Shown: positions 32,498-41,269, counted from the stretch's first letter. The stretch is 64,000 bases of DNA from Schleiferiaceae bacterium (GCA_028357285.1 JAOMWM010000001.1:124001-188000), one strand, 5' to 3'. Numbers and translations: made by a program. The notes: generated by a model not told the origin, from the letters alone.

Positions 32498-33109
32498 ATG
32501 ATTAAGCAGATTTGGTTTGATTTCGGGAATATTTTCATCCCCGTTTTCCCTGAAAATACGAAAGAACAGTTCGAACGTTGTGGCGTGCAGCTCTCTGAAG
32601 CGCATTTTACGGAATTGCACCATGCGTTTGAAGTGGGTGAAGTGAGCCAGCGCGAATTTTTCCAATCACTCACCGCCTCATGTAAATTTCTACAGAGTGC
32701 GCAATGTGTGAGGCAAGCCTGGATGAGTATGCTCGGAAATTTAAGAGATGAAACTTTGTTCCTTAAGAAATTAGGGAAATCGTATGATTTAGCGCTTGTT
32801 AGCAATACCAATGCAGCACACATTGAGGCCATTGCCGCTGCTTCCGGTCCGTTTCTTTGGACTCATTTTACCAATGCGTTTGATGGACTCTTTCTCTCGT
32901 ATGAAATTCATGAACGCAAGCCCAACGCGTCGTACTTTGAGAAGGTTGCACAAGCGATGAATGCAGAACCTGCTGAAGTATTGTTCATTGATGATACCCA
33001 AGAAAATTTAGACAGTGCGGCGGCATTGGGATTTCAGACCCTACTTTTTAATTGTCAAGAAGGTGATTTGAAGAAGGAATTAACTGCGTTCTTGACACAG
33101 TTCGATTAA
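32498..33109 (+). CDS. HAD-superfamily hydrolase
   Basis: 203 residues from ATG 32498; the track start at 32468 is a TTG in the leader. HAD motifs: motif I 'IWFDFGNIFIPV' (Asp at ~6, with Gly-Asn where the general acid/base Asp usually stands), motif II 'ALVSNTNAAH' (~96-105), motif III Lys in 'HERKPNASYFEKV', motif IV 'VLFIDDTQENLDSA'. The DFGN form resembles the YihX/HAD-IA branch. The likely role is a small-molecule phosphatase with unknown substrate. The 3' end overlaps the convergent methylmalonyl-CoA epimerase gene by 30 nt. Confidence 0.85.
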   Translation: MIKQIWFDFGNIFIPVFPENTKEQFERCGVQLSEAHFTELHHAFEVGEVSQREFFQSLTASCKFLQSAQCVRQAWMSMLGNLRDETLFLKKLGKSYDLALVSNTNAAHIEAIAAASGPFLWTHFTNAFDGLFLSYEIHERKPNASYFEKVAQAMNAEPAEVLFIDDTQENLDSAAALGFQTLLFNCQEGDLKKELTAFLTQFD

Positions 33110-33493
33110 CGTTCCCCCAGCATCCTTAGGGTGCAGGAAACAGACCCATTTATTGTCGGCTCCTGTTTTCGGCGTATCATTCAACAAGCGAAAACCTTCC
33201 CGTTTTAATCGATCCATTTCGGCCGCTATGTCTTCGACTGCATAGGCAACATGGTGAATGCCTTCGCCGCGCTTTTCTATAAATTTTGCAATAGGACTTT
33301 CTGGATTCGTGGCTTCGAGCAGTTCAATCTTGTTGGGTCCAGCTTTAAAGAAGCTGGTACGAACGCCTTCGCTCTCTACCACTTCCTCTTTGTAGGGAGG
33401 AACACCTAGAAGCTTTGTATACAGTGCGTTTCCTGCTTCAAGATCCTTAACTGCAATACCAAGATGCTCAATCTGGACTAAATGGTGGCTCAT
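33080..33493 (-). CDS. mce: Methylmalonyl-CoA epimerase
   Basis: 137 residues, the usual length for this vicinal-oxygen-chelate metalloenzyme. It interconverts (S)- and (R)-methylmalonyl-CoA between propionyl-CoA carboxylase and methylmalonyl-CoA mutase. Motifs include 'IEHLGIAVKDLEAGNALYTK' with the first metal His, 'NKIELLEATNPESPIAKFIE', 'GIHHVAYAVEDI' and the final Glu region 'GGTLIELCQE'. It overlaps the upstream ABC transporter gene by 4 nt. A matching acyl-CoA carboxylase beta subunit lies 10 kb away; no mutase is in the window. Confidence 0.92.
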   Translation of the reverse strand: MSHHLVQIEHLGIAVKDLEAGNALYTKLLGVPPYKEEVVESEGVRTSFFKAGPNKIELLEATNPESPIAKFIEKRGEGIHHVAYAVEDIAAEMDRLKREGFRLLNDTPKTGADNKWVCFLHPKDAGGTLIELCQERS

Positions 33494-35292
33494 GCTTCTG
33501 CGTTTAATGTACCTAAGTTAACCAATGCCGCGTATTTACCCGCTTTTTGAAGAAGTTCTGAGTGCGTACCCAGCTCGACTACCCTACCTGCTTCTACATA
33601 TGCGATTTGATCGGCGTGCTGAACGGTGCTCAGACGGTGTGCTACCACTACCGTAGTACGTCCTTTCATCAGCGCTATCAACGCCTCTTGAACGCGGGCT
33701 TCGCTCTCGTTATCTAATGCGGCAGTTGCCTCATCTAAAAGCAATAAACTTGGGTCTGCATAGAAGGCGCGCGCTATGCTTAACCGTTGACGTTGTCCAC
33801 CGCTTAATTGGTTTCCGCCTTCGCCTATTAATGTCTCCTTAGCCAAATATTCTTGCGCAAATTCCAAACAATGCGCAGCTTCAAGCGCATGCATTAATCT
33901 CGACTTATCGAGCGTTCCACTCATACTGACATTCGCAGCGATGGTATCGTTAAACAATAAGGGCTGCTGTGGCACCCATCCGGTATGCTTGCGATAGGAA
34001 GCCCGTTTAAAAGCATTTAATGGAACGTCCGCAAGATTTAATGCACCAGTTTCGGGATAATCAAAACCTGCCAATAAATGCAATAGGGTGCTTTTTCCAC
34101 CGCCAGAAGGGCCTACTAATGCAGTGGTTTTTCCTGGCAATAAATTCAGGTGTAGCCCGTTAATCACAGGCACTCCCGGCTCGTAGGCAAAGGTTGCATG
34201 CTCAAAGCGCAATCCCTGCTCCCAATGGCTGGACTCCACTTCTAGATTACCGTCTTTAGCTTCTTCCTGATCTAAAACTTCAAAAATTCGAGCTGCACTG
34301 GCATTGCCTTTTTGAATGTCATACAGGGCATTCGTAAGGTTTTTAAATGCTGGAATGAGTTGGTAAAAGAGTACGACAAAAGCAACCAATTCTCCACCTG
34401 TTAACGACCTGCCATTCAACACTTCCTGTCCTCCTAGATAGAGAACGGCGAGCAATACACCTACACCCAATACCTCAGCAATGGGCGAACTTAAATCGCG
34501 CTTTCGATAGACATTAATCATGAATTTGCGCCACAAATCCACACTTTGACCAAAGCGCGTTGCTCTTCTATTTTCTGCAACATAACTCTGAATAATGGGG
34601 AAGTTGGTCAAGGCTTCCTCTAGTTCAGAAGTGGTGTTTCCTAATTGGCTTTGGGCGGCCTGGGCACTTTTCTTTAAGCTTTTCCCGATAGTGGCAATCA
34701 AACCTCCTGAAATGGGAATAATGGCTATGGCCATCAATGTCAATCGAGGGCTCATAGAGAACAACAAAATAAGTGTACCTAAAATCATTAATGGATCACG
34801 GACGAGCCCCTCCATTCCTTTGAGCATGGTCCATTCTATTTCAGTCAGATCAGCTGTCGCCCGTGTTAACTGATCGCCTTTCTGAAGTTTCTGGTGCTGA
34901 TGAAAACTCATGGCCAACCATTTGTCGTGCAATGCTTGTTTGTAATTCGCAACTACACCATTGCGTACAGGCGCTAAAATCCAAAGTGCAGCATACCGTG
35001 ATAGATTCTTAGCAACGAAGATTCCTAAGGTTATGAATACGACAGTTTGTAGGGTATATAAAGCACCCCGACTTTCCTTCAAGGCCTGTATAGCCTCTGC
35101 TAAGGAGACCTTCCATTGCGCAGCACCGGTAAGATCTGTGCCTGGCGTATCGAAAATCAAATTCAAAATAGGAATTAACGCCCCTACTGATCCGATGCTG
35201 AAAATCACCGTCAATAGATTGAAAAAAGACGCCATTAAAAGCATACCCGCGAAGGGGCGCATGGTCTTTAATATCCGTAGGAATGCATTCAT
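33490..35292 (-). CDS. ABC exporter, fused membrane and ATPase domains (MsbA-like)
   Basis: 600 residues. The N-terminal ~330 residues form a six-helix exporter domain. The C-terminal ATPase has Walker A 'ALVGPSGGGKSTLLHLLAGF', the signature 'LSGGQRQRLSIARAFY', Walker B 'SLLLLDEATAALDN' and the H-loop 'VVVAHRLSTV'. Half-transporters of this type work as homodimers and often flip lipids or export hydrophobic compounds; lipid A-core flipping is a guess. Transcribed with mce (4-nt overlap) and divergent from rbfA. Confidence 0.9.
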   Translation of the reverse strand: MNAFLRILKTMRPFAGMLLMASFFNLLTVIFSIGSVGALIPILNLIFDTPGTDLTGAAQWKVSLAEAIQALKESRGALYTLQTVVFITLGIFVAKNLSRYAALWILAPVRNGVVANYKQALHDKWLAMSFHQHQKLQKGDQLTRATADLTEIEWTMLKGMEGLVRDPLMILGTLILLFSMSPRLTLMAIAIIPISGGLIATIGKSLKKSAQAAQSQLGNTTSELEEALTNFPIIQSYVAENRRATRFGQSVDLWRKFMINVYRKRDLSSPIAEVLGVGVLLAVLYLGGQEVLNGRSLTGGELVAFVVLFYQLIPAFKNLTNALYDIQKGNASAARIFEVLDQEEAKDGNLEVESSHWEQGLRFEHATFAYEPGVPVINGLHLNLLPGKTTALVGPSGGGKSTLLHLLAGFDYPETGALNLADVPLNAFKRASYRKHTGWVPQQPLLFNDTIAANVSMSGTLDKSRLMHALEAAHCLEFAQEYLAKETLIGEGGNQLSGGQRQRLSIARAFYADPSLLLLDEATAALDNESEARVQEALIALMKGRTTVVVAHRLSTVQHADQIAYVEAGRVVELGTHSELLQKAGKYAALVNLGTLNAEA

Positions 35293-35310
35293 TTTTCTTT
35301 TGCTTGCCCA

Positions 35311-35318
35311 CGAAGGTA
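35311..35318 (-). promoter_or_regulatory. Possible -7 element TACCTTCG for the ABC exporter
   Basis: On the minus strand TACCTTCG differs from TAnnTTTG at one position and lies 18 nt before the exporter start codon. No -33 TTG is evident. Weak. Confidence 0.3.
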
Positions 35319-35337
35319 GTGCTTACGTGGCAATGCG

Positions 35338-35345
35338 TAAATTTG
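35338..35345 (+). promoter_or_regulatory. Putative -7 promoter box TAAATTTG for rbfA
   Basis: Exact consensus match only 7 nt before the rbfA ATG, implying a very short or absent 5' leader. Confidence 0.5.
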
Positions 35346-35352
35346 CAGTATT

Positions 35353-35712
35353 ATGGAAAGCACTAGACAACTCAAGATTGCCAAACTTCTTCAGAAGGAG
35401 ATGGCAACCATTCTTCAAAAATTGGCCCGTGAACATTTCTCCGGCACCCTACTGAGCGTGTCTAAAGTGCGCGTCAGCCCCGATTTAGGTGTGGCAAAAA
35501 TCTACATCAGCATCTTCCCAGTGGATAAAACGAAGGAAGTGGAAGATTTCTTACAATTAAACAACACGAAACTCCGTGGCGCATTAGGCCACAGTGTAGG
35601 AAACCAGTTACGCGTCGTTCCCGAACTCATCCTGCGCACGGACGACAGTTTGGAATACGAAGAAAACATCGAACGATTGCTTCGCGGCGACGGCGAAAGT
35701 CCCATTAAATAG
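35353..35712 (+). CDS. rbfA: Ribosome-binding factor A
   Basis: 119 residues. KH-fold protein that binds the pre-30S subunit during 16S rRNA 5'-end maturation and cold adaptation. Characteristic pieces are 'STRQLKIAKLLQKEMATILQ' at the start, 'VSKVRVSPDLGVAKIYISIF' (~36-55) and 'LRVVPELILRTDDSLEYEEN' near the C-terminus. The start is fixed by a TAAATTTG box 7 nt upstream. It is followed 5 nt later by an FtsX-type permease gene, a pairing often seen in Bacteroidota. Confidence 0.95.
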   Translation: MESTRQLKIAKLLQKEMATILQKLAREHFSGTLLSVSKVRVSPDLGVAKIYISIFPVDKTKEVEDFLQLNNTKLRGALGHSVGNQLRVVPELILRTDDSLEYEENIERLLRGDGESPIK

Positions 35713-35717
35713 AGGCT

Positions 35718-36932
35718 GTGCAGTCGTTCTCTACATTCCTCGCAAGAAAGTACTTCTTTGCTCTAGGCAAGTTGGGAGCGATTCGCTTGATGTCCTTAAC
35801 GGCCTTAGTGGGACTGGCTCTTGGTACAGCTGCGATGACCGTAGTTCTTAGTGCTTTTGCGGGTCTTGAAGATCTCGTTGCGGAACAATTCGAAGATGCC
35901 AATCCCCCACTTAAAATCAGCCCTACAGGTGGAACCAGTCTTGTGCTCTCGGCAGAAGATTCTGCTTACCTAAATACAGAAGCGGCCCGTTATCCGGCGT
36001 CCGTATTTGAACCCGTTTACGAGCAACGCGTCTTGCTGGCACAGGGCGAGAATCAACACATAACGTATGTATTGGGTGTCTCTAATGAATATATTCGGGA
36101 GCACCGTTTAAACGAACACCTCCTTACCCAGGCCGATCCCAGCCTTGATCTTGGTGAAAACACGTTGGCCTTAGGGGCAGGAGTGGCCTACCATCTAGGT
36201 GTTTCCAACGCGAATCCTCCACCAATCGTTACCGTATACCTACCCAAAATAGACGCCACAACCACTGCGCTCAATCTAAGTGATGCGGTGCGAGCAAAAA
36301 ATGTATTTATTACTTCTATTCACACTGTGCAGCCGGATTATGATGTCAATAAAGCCATCGCACCGAAAGGTTGGGTTCAAGCCTTTACCGGCGCCAAACA
36401 CCCTTCCTATCTCGAAGTCTATGATAATAATAATGCGTTGAGAAAATCCATCGAAATGCACTTTGGCGACCGCGCCATCATCGCAGACAGATTAGAACAA
36501 GAAGCCACACTTTTTAAAGTCATGCGCTCTGAAAGGCTCGTGGTATTGGGTATTCTTGCATTCGTGGTTGTGCTTGCAAGTTTTGGAATCGTTTCCGCCC
36601 TCACGATAATTGCTTTAGAGAAAAAAAGCGACATCTATACCCTTTGGTCTATGGGAACATCTAATGCACAGCTTCGCTCCATCTTTTTTAAAAACGGACT
36701 TCTTATAGTACTCGCAGGATGGGCAGTCGGTCTAAGTCTAGGAACGACAATCATACTTATTCAAAAATACGTTGGTGTCGTCTCTCTAGGGTCTGGATAT
36801 ATTCAGGAGTATTACCCCGTCGTTCTTTCATGGAAGCATTATTTGCTAACGACAACCATCGTTTTAAGCATAGGAACCGCCATATCTATGTGGTCTACTG
36901 GTAAAGTGATTCAACAAATCAACGAAGCCTAA
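35718..36932 (+). CDS. FtsX/LolC-E family ABC permease
   Basis: 404 residues. One N-terminal membrane helix ('IRLMSLTALVGLALGTAAMT'), a periplasmic domain of ~220 residues, then three C-terminal helices ('LVVLGILAFVVVLASFGIVS', 'GLLIVLAGWAVGLSLGTTII', 'YLLTTTIVLSIGTAI'). This is the LolC/LolE arrangement of the lipoprotein-releasing complex. The cognate ATPase (LolD) is not adjacent, so transport of lipoproteins is likely but not certain. It uses a GTG start 5 nt after the rbfA stop; no ATG is available near the first helix. Confidence 0.85.
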   Translation: MQSFSTFLARKYFFALGKLGAIRLMSLTALVGLALGTAAMTVVLSAFAGLEDLVAEQFEDANPPLKISPTGGTSLVLSAEDSAYLNTEAARYPASVFEPVYEQRVLLAQGENQHITYVLGVSNEYIREHRLNEHLLTQADPSLDLGENTLALGAGVAYHLGVSNANPPPIVTVYLPKIDATTTALNLSDAVRAKNVFITSIHTVQPDYDVNKAIAPKGWVQAFTGAKHPSYLEVYDNNNALRKSIEMHFGDRAIIADRLEQEATLFKVMRSERLVVLGILAFVVVLASFGIVSALTIIALEKKSDIYTLWSMGTSNAQLRSIFFKNGLLIVLAGWAVGLSLGTTIILIQKYVGVVSLGSGYIQEYYPVVLSWKHYLLTTTIVLSIGTAISMWSTGKVIQQINEA

Positions 36933-36934
36933 GG

Positions 36935-37972
36935 CTACGTCTTGTAGGTTAACGTAGAAACGGATTGCGGCCCTTCCTGATCGTTACCATACTTCGCGAT
37001 GTATTCTGATTCAATCTCATCTAAGGTGAGTAATACATCGTTAGGGTCTTCCAACGTAACTAATCTCGTACGGTACGGTTTGAAGTGACTCAATCCTCTA
37101 AAATAGTTGGTGTAATGCTTTCGTGTTTCCATGATTGCATAGCGCTCCTCTTTCCATTTTAAGCTCAATTCGAAGTGCTCACGTGCCGCAGCCACTCGCT
37201 CTTCTACAGTGGGCTTTTTCGCCTCAATGCCGTGCTCGAAATAGTGTTTGATCTCATTAAATATCCATGGATAGCCTATGCTTGCTCGTCCAATCATAAT
37301 ACCGTCAACGCCATATTTATTGCGGTATTCTAATGCTTTAGGCCCACTATCAACATCGCCATTTCCAAAAACAGGTATGTGTAGACGCGGATTATTTTTA
37401 GTTTCAGCAATCAATGACCAATCCGCCTCACCCTTGTACATCTGTTTTCGCGTCCTTCCGTGGATACTAATGGCTTGGATACCTATGTCTTGAAGGCGTT
37501 CCGCTACTTCAACAATGTATTTAGTACTATCGTCCCAACCTAGACGTGTCTTTACCGTGACCGGCTTATCTACTGCTTTCACTATTTCAGCAGTCATCTT
37601 CACCATCTTCGGTATGTCTTGAAGAATACCAGCTCCTGCACCTTTACACGCCACGTTTTTGACCGGGCAACCGTAATTTATATCGATTATATCAGGATTT
37701 GACTCTTCACAAATGGCGGCCGCCTGACGCATACTTTCAATTTCGTTTCCAAAAATTTGAATACCTAATGGACGCTCATATTCGTAGAAATCCAATTTTT
37801 TTACACTCTTCGCAGCATCGCGAATAAGGCCTTCTGAGGAGATAAATTCCGTATACATCACATCCGCTCCATTGTCTTTACACAACTTCCGGAACGGGGG
37901 ATCACTCACATCCTCCATGGGTGCGAGCAATAGAGGAAACTCCCCTAGCTCTATATCGCCTATCTTTACCAT
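36935..37972 (-). CDS. dusB: tRNA-dihydrouridine synthase B
   Basis: 345 residues from the ATG at 37972; the track uses the GTG one codon earlier. FMN enzyme that reduces uridine in the tRNA D-loop using NADPH. The family opening 'IGDIELGEFPLLLAPMEDVS' is present, followed by 'INYGCPVKNVACKGAGAGIL' (the catalytic Cys lies in this loop), 'VTVKTRLGWDD', 'ISIHGRTRKQMYKGEADW' and 'GDVDSGPKALEY'. It converges on the permease gene with a 2-nt gap and has a promoter of the expected form right upstream. Confidence 0.94.
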   Translation of the reverse strand: MVKIGDIELGEFPLLLAPMEDVSDPPFRKLCKDNGADVMYTEFISSEGLIRDAAKSVKKLDFYEYERPLGIQIFGNEIESMRQAAAICEESNPDIIDINYGCPVKNVACKGAGAGILQDIPKMVKMTAEIVKAVDKPVTVKTRLGWDDSTKYIVEVAERLQDIGIQAISIHGRTRKQMYKGEADWSLIAETKNNPRLHIPVFGNGDVDSGPKALEYRNKYGVDGIMIGRASIGYPWIFNEIKHYFEHGIEAKKPTVEERVAAAREHFELSLKWKEERYAIMETRKHYTNYFRGLSHFKPYRTRLVTLEDPNDVLLTLDEIESEYIAKYGNDQEGPQSVSTLTYKT

Positions 37973-37977
37973 CACTA

Positions 37978-37985
37978 CAAAAGTA
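37978..37985 (-). promoter_or_regulatory. Promoter of dusB: TTG-N21-TACTTTTG
   Basis: Minus-strand TACTTTTG matches TAnnTTTG, and a TTG (plus-strand CAA at 38007-38009) lies exactly 21 nt upstream, the expected Bacteroidota -33/-7 spacing. The box is only 5 nt from the dusB ATG, so the mRNA is probably leaderless or nearly so. Confidence 0.6.
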
Positions 37986-37992
37986 CAAAGCG

Positions 37993-38841
37993 ATGTCGCA
38001 CGCGAACAAAGAATTATGGAGTCCTTTAAGAACCGGTATGGCCTTTCTAATAGTTGTACTTATATCTGCAACGGTCTTTACCGGTTTAGGGGTATTAATA
38101 ACTGGAACAGAAGCGCTCAACGGCACAAATACAGATCAATTACGCCTTCTACAGTTTTTCAACAGCATCGGGCTATTTCTCTTTCCCCCCATCGTCCTTG
38201 CATTTTGGGTCAGCACTAAACCTTGGAGTTTCCTAGGACTCCAGTCCCCAGTACTACAGAATCAGCGCCTTTTCATAGGACTAGCATTGGTAGCCATAGG
38301 GTCGTTCTTCGCCATAGACCTGCTAAGCCGGTTAAATTCCCTACTACTTCCTGATGCTCCTTGGGTTCATGCACTAGAAGCACAGGAAGCGAAAGTTGAA
38401 TTTACCCTACAACGCTTACTCGCTGATATGACTATCACAACCCTGCTGTTGAATGGCATTGTTATGGTTGCAGCTCCTGCCTTCGGTGAAGAATTCTTTT
38501 TTAGAGGAGTACTACAACGACTCTTTACAGAAAGAGGGTCCCACCACGGAGCTATACTTCTTACCGCAGTTTGCTTTGGACTGATTCATATGCAACCCTT
38601 AAGTCTTTTACCGATACTTTTCATGGGCGTCATTTTCGGCTACATTAAACACTGGACAGGAACGCTTTGGGCCCCGATTGCCCTTCACTTTGTAAACAAC
38701 GGATTCGCTCTAGGTTCTGCCTACCAGAATGACGGTAAATTACTCACGGAGAGTACGTTAAACAGCACCTTATGGTCCGTCTTAGGTGTGCTCGCGCTTA
38801 CTGCAGGTCTATGGATACTGTCGCGCCCGAAGTCTGTATAA
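37993..38841 (+). CDS. CPBP-family intramembrane metalloprotease
   Basis: 282 residues from ATG 37993 (MSHANKELW); the longer track ORF runs back into dusB. About eight hydrophobic helices. The three conserved motifs of the CAAX protease/bacteriocin-processing family are present: 'FGEEFFFRGVLQRLF' (EExxxR), 'VCFGLIHMQP' (FxxxH) and 'IALHFVNNGFALGS' (HxxxN). Members cleave within the membrane; targets here are unknown. Divergent from dusB, convergent with exbD across a shared terminator. Confidence 0.88.
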   Translation: MSHANKELWSPLRTGMAFLIVVLISATVFTGLGVLITGTEALNGTNTDQLRLLQFFNSIGLFLFPPIVLAFWVSTKPWSFLGLQSPVLQNQRLFIGLALVAIGSFFAIDLLSRLNSLLLPDAPWVHALEAQEAKVEFTLQRLLADMTITTLLLNGIVMVAAPAFGEEFFFRGVLQRLFTERGSHHGAILLTAVCFGLIHMQPLSLLPILFMGVIFGYIKHWTGTLWAPIALHFVNNGFALGSAYQNDGKLLTESTLNSTLWSVLGVLALTAGLWILSRPKSV

Positions 38842-38842
38842 A

Positions 38843-38871
38843 AAAAGCCGGTCCCAAAGGAACCGGCTTTT
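38843..38871. terminator. Bidirectional terminator between CPBP protease and exbD
   Basis: Stem AAAAGCCGGT / ACCGGCTTTT with a 9-nt loop, with A's on one side and T's on the other, so it can work on both strands. Confidence 0.9.
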
Positions 38872-38896
38872 CCGCCTATACAGCTTTTCTCTTTGC

Positions 38897-39391
38897 TTAG
38901 TTCTCTGAACTGTACAACGCTTCCACGTTTTTAGGTTGCAGTGAACTGTAGTTAATCTTCAACGCTTGCGCTTTGCGCAATTGCAATTTGATATCTGAAA
39001 TTAATCCCATCTTCACAGACTTATCTGCTTTGATCGACATAGTCATCATAGGACGGTCCTCCTCACTCTTCTTTTCACGCTCTTGAATTACAAATGCTTG
39101 TAAATCATCTATGGTTGCAAAAGCATCATTGAGCTGAATACGGGGCGCTCGACCAAACTTATCTTGGAACTTTACACGCGGAGAACCGGCATAGATATAA
39201 GTCACTAATGACTTACGTTCCAATTTCTGAATCTCAGTCGCTTGAGGCTTGTTTACACTTACCTTCAAATCTACTTCACGCATTACCGTAGCAACCATGA
39301 AGAAAAATAACAACATGAATACAATATCAGGAAGTGCCGAGGTATTTACCGCCGGTAGCTCTTTATCCTTCTTTTTCTTTATTACCGCCAT
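38897..39391 (-). CDS. exbD: ExbD/TolR-family proton-channel accessory protein (second copy)
   Basis: 164 residues. One N-terminal transmembrane helix with the essential Asp in 'ALPDIVFMLLFFFMVATVMR' (~19-38), and a periplasmic domain after it. With the ExbB-type protein it would turn proton flow into mechanical force for TonB or a related system. It directly follows another ExbD gene (1-nt overlap), an arrangement common in Bacteroidota where two ExbD paralogues are paired. The C-terminal 'LRKAQALKINYSSLQ' is soluble. Confidence 0.9.
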   Translation of the reverse strand: MAVIKKKKDKELPAVNTSALPDIVFMLLFFFMVATVMREVDLKVSVNKPQATEIQKLERKSLVTYIYAGSPRVKFQDKFGRAPRIQLNDAFATIDDLQAFVIQEREKKSEEDRPMMTMSIKADKSVKMGLISDIKLQLRKAQALKINYSSLQPKNVEALYSSEN

Positions 39392-39975
39392 TAGCCACCA
39401 ATATTTAAAGGTTCAGCTTCAGAAATTTTTTGAGGATAAGCGCCTTTAATTTCCTTAATAACGTCTTTATCTTCCTCAGCATCCATTCCTCTGTAGGACT
39501 TACCGTATTCTTCTTCAGCATATTTATCACGAAGATCCTCGTAAGCTGCAACGAGCTCATTCTGAACCTTCACATACATGCCGTAAGATGTTCCACGGTC
39601 GTTCTGCAATGAAATGACAGCCTTATCTGGGTTATCAGAACTAGACGACACCTTGTAACCTTTACAGTAGGTACAAGATCCGTCACCGTTGTTATCAATG
39701 AATTCCATCGCTTTCTCACGCAATTGTGAAATTTCAAGGTACTCATCTTCAACTAGCAACTGATCGTTTGAATTTACAAGAACAGTAAAGATATTACGCT
39801 CCTTGATTGGAGGTATGTCCTGTTCCAAGTTTTCATCCCAAGGCGGTAGCTTCCTGTTAATTCCCTTATCCGTATCCATCGTTGTGGTTACCAGATAGAA
39901 AATCAATAGAAGGAAAGCGATGTCCGCCATCGATCCGGCATTAATTTCTGGTATGGCTCTTTTATTTCTTGCCAT
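39391..39975 (-). CDS. exbD: ExbD/TolR-family proton-channel accessory protein (first copy)
   Basis: 194 residues. The helix with the conserved Asp is 'SMADIAFLLLIFYLVTTTMD' (~15-34). The periplasmic part contains a CxxC pair in 'GDGSCTYCKGYKVSS' (~97-111), which its downstream paralogue lacks; a disulfide or metal site is possible. It lies 8 nt after the small membrane protein gene and overlaps the next exbD by 1 nt. Confidence 0.9.
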   Translation of the reverse strand: MARNKRAIPEINAGSMADIAFLLLIFYLVTTTMDTDKGINRKLPPWDENLEQDIPPIKERNIFTVLVNSNDQLLVEDEYLEISQLREKAMEFIDNNGDGSCTYCKGYKVSSSSDNPDKAVISLQNDRGTSYGMYVKVQNELVAAYEDLRDKYAEEEYGKSYRGMDAEEDKDVIKEIKGAYPQKISEAEPLNIGG

Positions 39976-39983
39976 ATCAATAC

Positions 39984-40391
39984 TTATTTAGAAACTCTTG
40001 AAACCAATGAGTAGACTACAGCAAGTACCGCACCGGCACCAATGATGTAGAATGCATTTAGCATTGCGCTAACTACCTTAGTTTCTGCTTCTGTTACATT
40101 CTTGTAAGAGGCGAAGTCTGATCCGTCTGCGAGCACATAGCTCAAAATACCAACGACAATCACAGCAGCCAAACCGATACCTACACCACGGATTCCCTTA
40201 GGATTTACCGTCAATGAAAGCACGAAGCTCAATACGGCTATCACTATACCGATAACGGTAGTGAATAGACCGTAGGACACATAGCTAGAAGCACTGTCTT
40301 CATTTAGCGAAACCATGATAAACATGATTACACCAATGACTCCCAGTACAATACCTAGGACACGTCCAATAAATGGAAGTTTACTAAGCAT
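39984..40391 (-). CDS. Small four-helix membrane protein in the ExbB/ExbD operon
   Basis: 135 residues with four predicted transmembrane helices ('VLGIVLGVIGVIMFIMVSL', 'FTTVIGIVIAVLSFVLSL', 'GVGIGLAAVIVVGILSYVL', 'MLNAFYIIGAGAVLAVVYSL'). I do not recognise a named family. It sits between exbB (5-nt gap) and the two exbD genes (8-nt gap), so it is part of the operon and perhaps of the motor complex. That association is inferred only from position. Confidence 0.7.
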   Translation of the reverse strand: MLSKLPFIGRVLGIVLGVIGVIMFIMVSLNEDSASSYVSYGLFTTVIGIVIAVLSFVLSLTVNPKGIRGVGIGLAAVIVVGILSYVLADGSDFASYKNVTEAETKVVSAMLNAFYIIGAGAVLAVVYSLVSRVSK

Positions 40392-40396
40392 CTGAA

Positions 40397-41269
40397 TTAT
40401 GCGTTTTTCTTGTTGTGCTCAACCAATAGATCCATGAAAGAGATAGAAGCATCTTCCATCTTGATCACGATACCATCGATCATCGCTACGATTAAGTTAT
40501 AGAAAATCTGAAGGATGATTGCAGTAATCAAACCGAATACCGTAGTCAAAAGTGCCACCTTAATACCACCTGCAACAAGAGAAGGGTTAATATCACCTGC
40601 TGCCTCGATCGCATCAAATGCACCAATCATACCGATTACCGTACCCATGAAACCAAGCATAGGTGCCAATGCGATGAACAATGAAATCCAAGAAACACCT
40701 TTCTCTAGTTTACCGTTCTCTACAGAACCAACGCTCATGATAGATTTATCCACCATATCCATTCCTTCATCGTAGTGGTCAAGACCTTCAAAGAAAATCG
40801 TTGCTACTGGACCACGAGTATTGCGACATACTTCTTTTGCAGCTTCAACACCACCGTTGTTCAATGCACCTTCTAATTCTTCAAGGAGCTTTTCAGTGTT
40901 TGTTTGAGCAAACGTGAGGTAAATGATACGCTCGATAACTAAGGCCAAACCTAAAACTAGGGCCAGCAATACGAACGACATAAAGAATGCACCACCTTCG
41001 ATGAACTTTTCTTTCAAGATCTGTGTGAATGCTTTTTCTTCAGCAACTGCTTCAACTTCTTCCGAAGTTTCTTCTGTTACTTCTTCTGTGGCAGCTGAAT
41101 CTGCAGTTACCGCAGCTGAATCAACAGCAGCGTCGGCAGAATCCATAGTTTCAGTAGCAGCAGAATCAACTGCTACTTCTTCTGTAGCCGCCATATCTTC
41201 TTGAGCATAGGCGTTAACCGTACCCAATGAAAGGGCAACGATAGCAAGCAAAGAGAGTGCTTTTTTCAT
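40397..41269 (-). CDS. exbB: ExbB/TolQ/MotA-family proton channel
   Basis: 290 residues. The three helices of the family are present: 'FFMSFVLLALVLGLALVIER' (~93), 'ISLFIALAPMLGFMGTVIGM' (~195, the conserved Gly-rich proton path) and 'LLTTVFGLITAIILQIFYNL' (~240). Unusually for enterobacterial relatives, the N-terminus is a signal-peptide-like stretch ('KKALSLLAIVALSLGTVNAY') followed by ~50 residues almost wholly of Ala, Asp, Glu, Ser, Thr and Val. This acidic periplasmic-type extension is seen in other Bacteroidota ExbB proteins. It is the first gene of the exbB-membrane protein-exbD-exbD operon that powers TonB-dependent import. Confidence 0.92.
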   Translation of the reverse strand: MKKALSLLAIVALSLGTVNAYAQEDMAATEEVAVDSAATETMDSADAAVDSAAVTADSAATEEVTEETSEEVEAVAEEKAFTQILKEKFIEGGAFFMSFVLLALVLGLALVIERIIYLTFAQTNTEKLLEELEGALNNGGVEAAKEVCRNTRGPVATIFFEGLDHYDEGMDMVDKSIMSVGSVENGKLEKGVSWISLFIALAPMLGFMGTVIGMIGAFDAIEAAGDINPSLVAGGIKVALLTTVFGLITAIILQIFYNLIVAMIDGIVIKMEDASISFMDLLVEHNKKNA

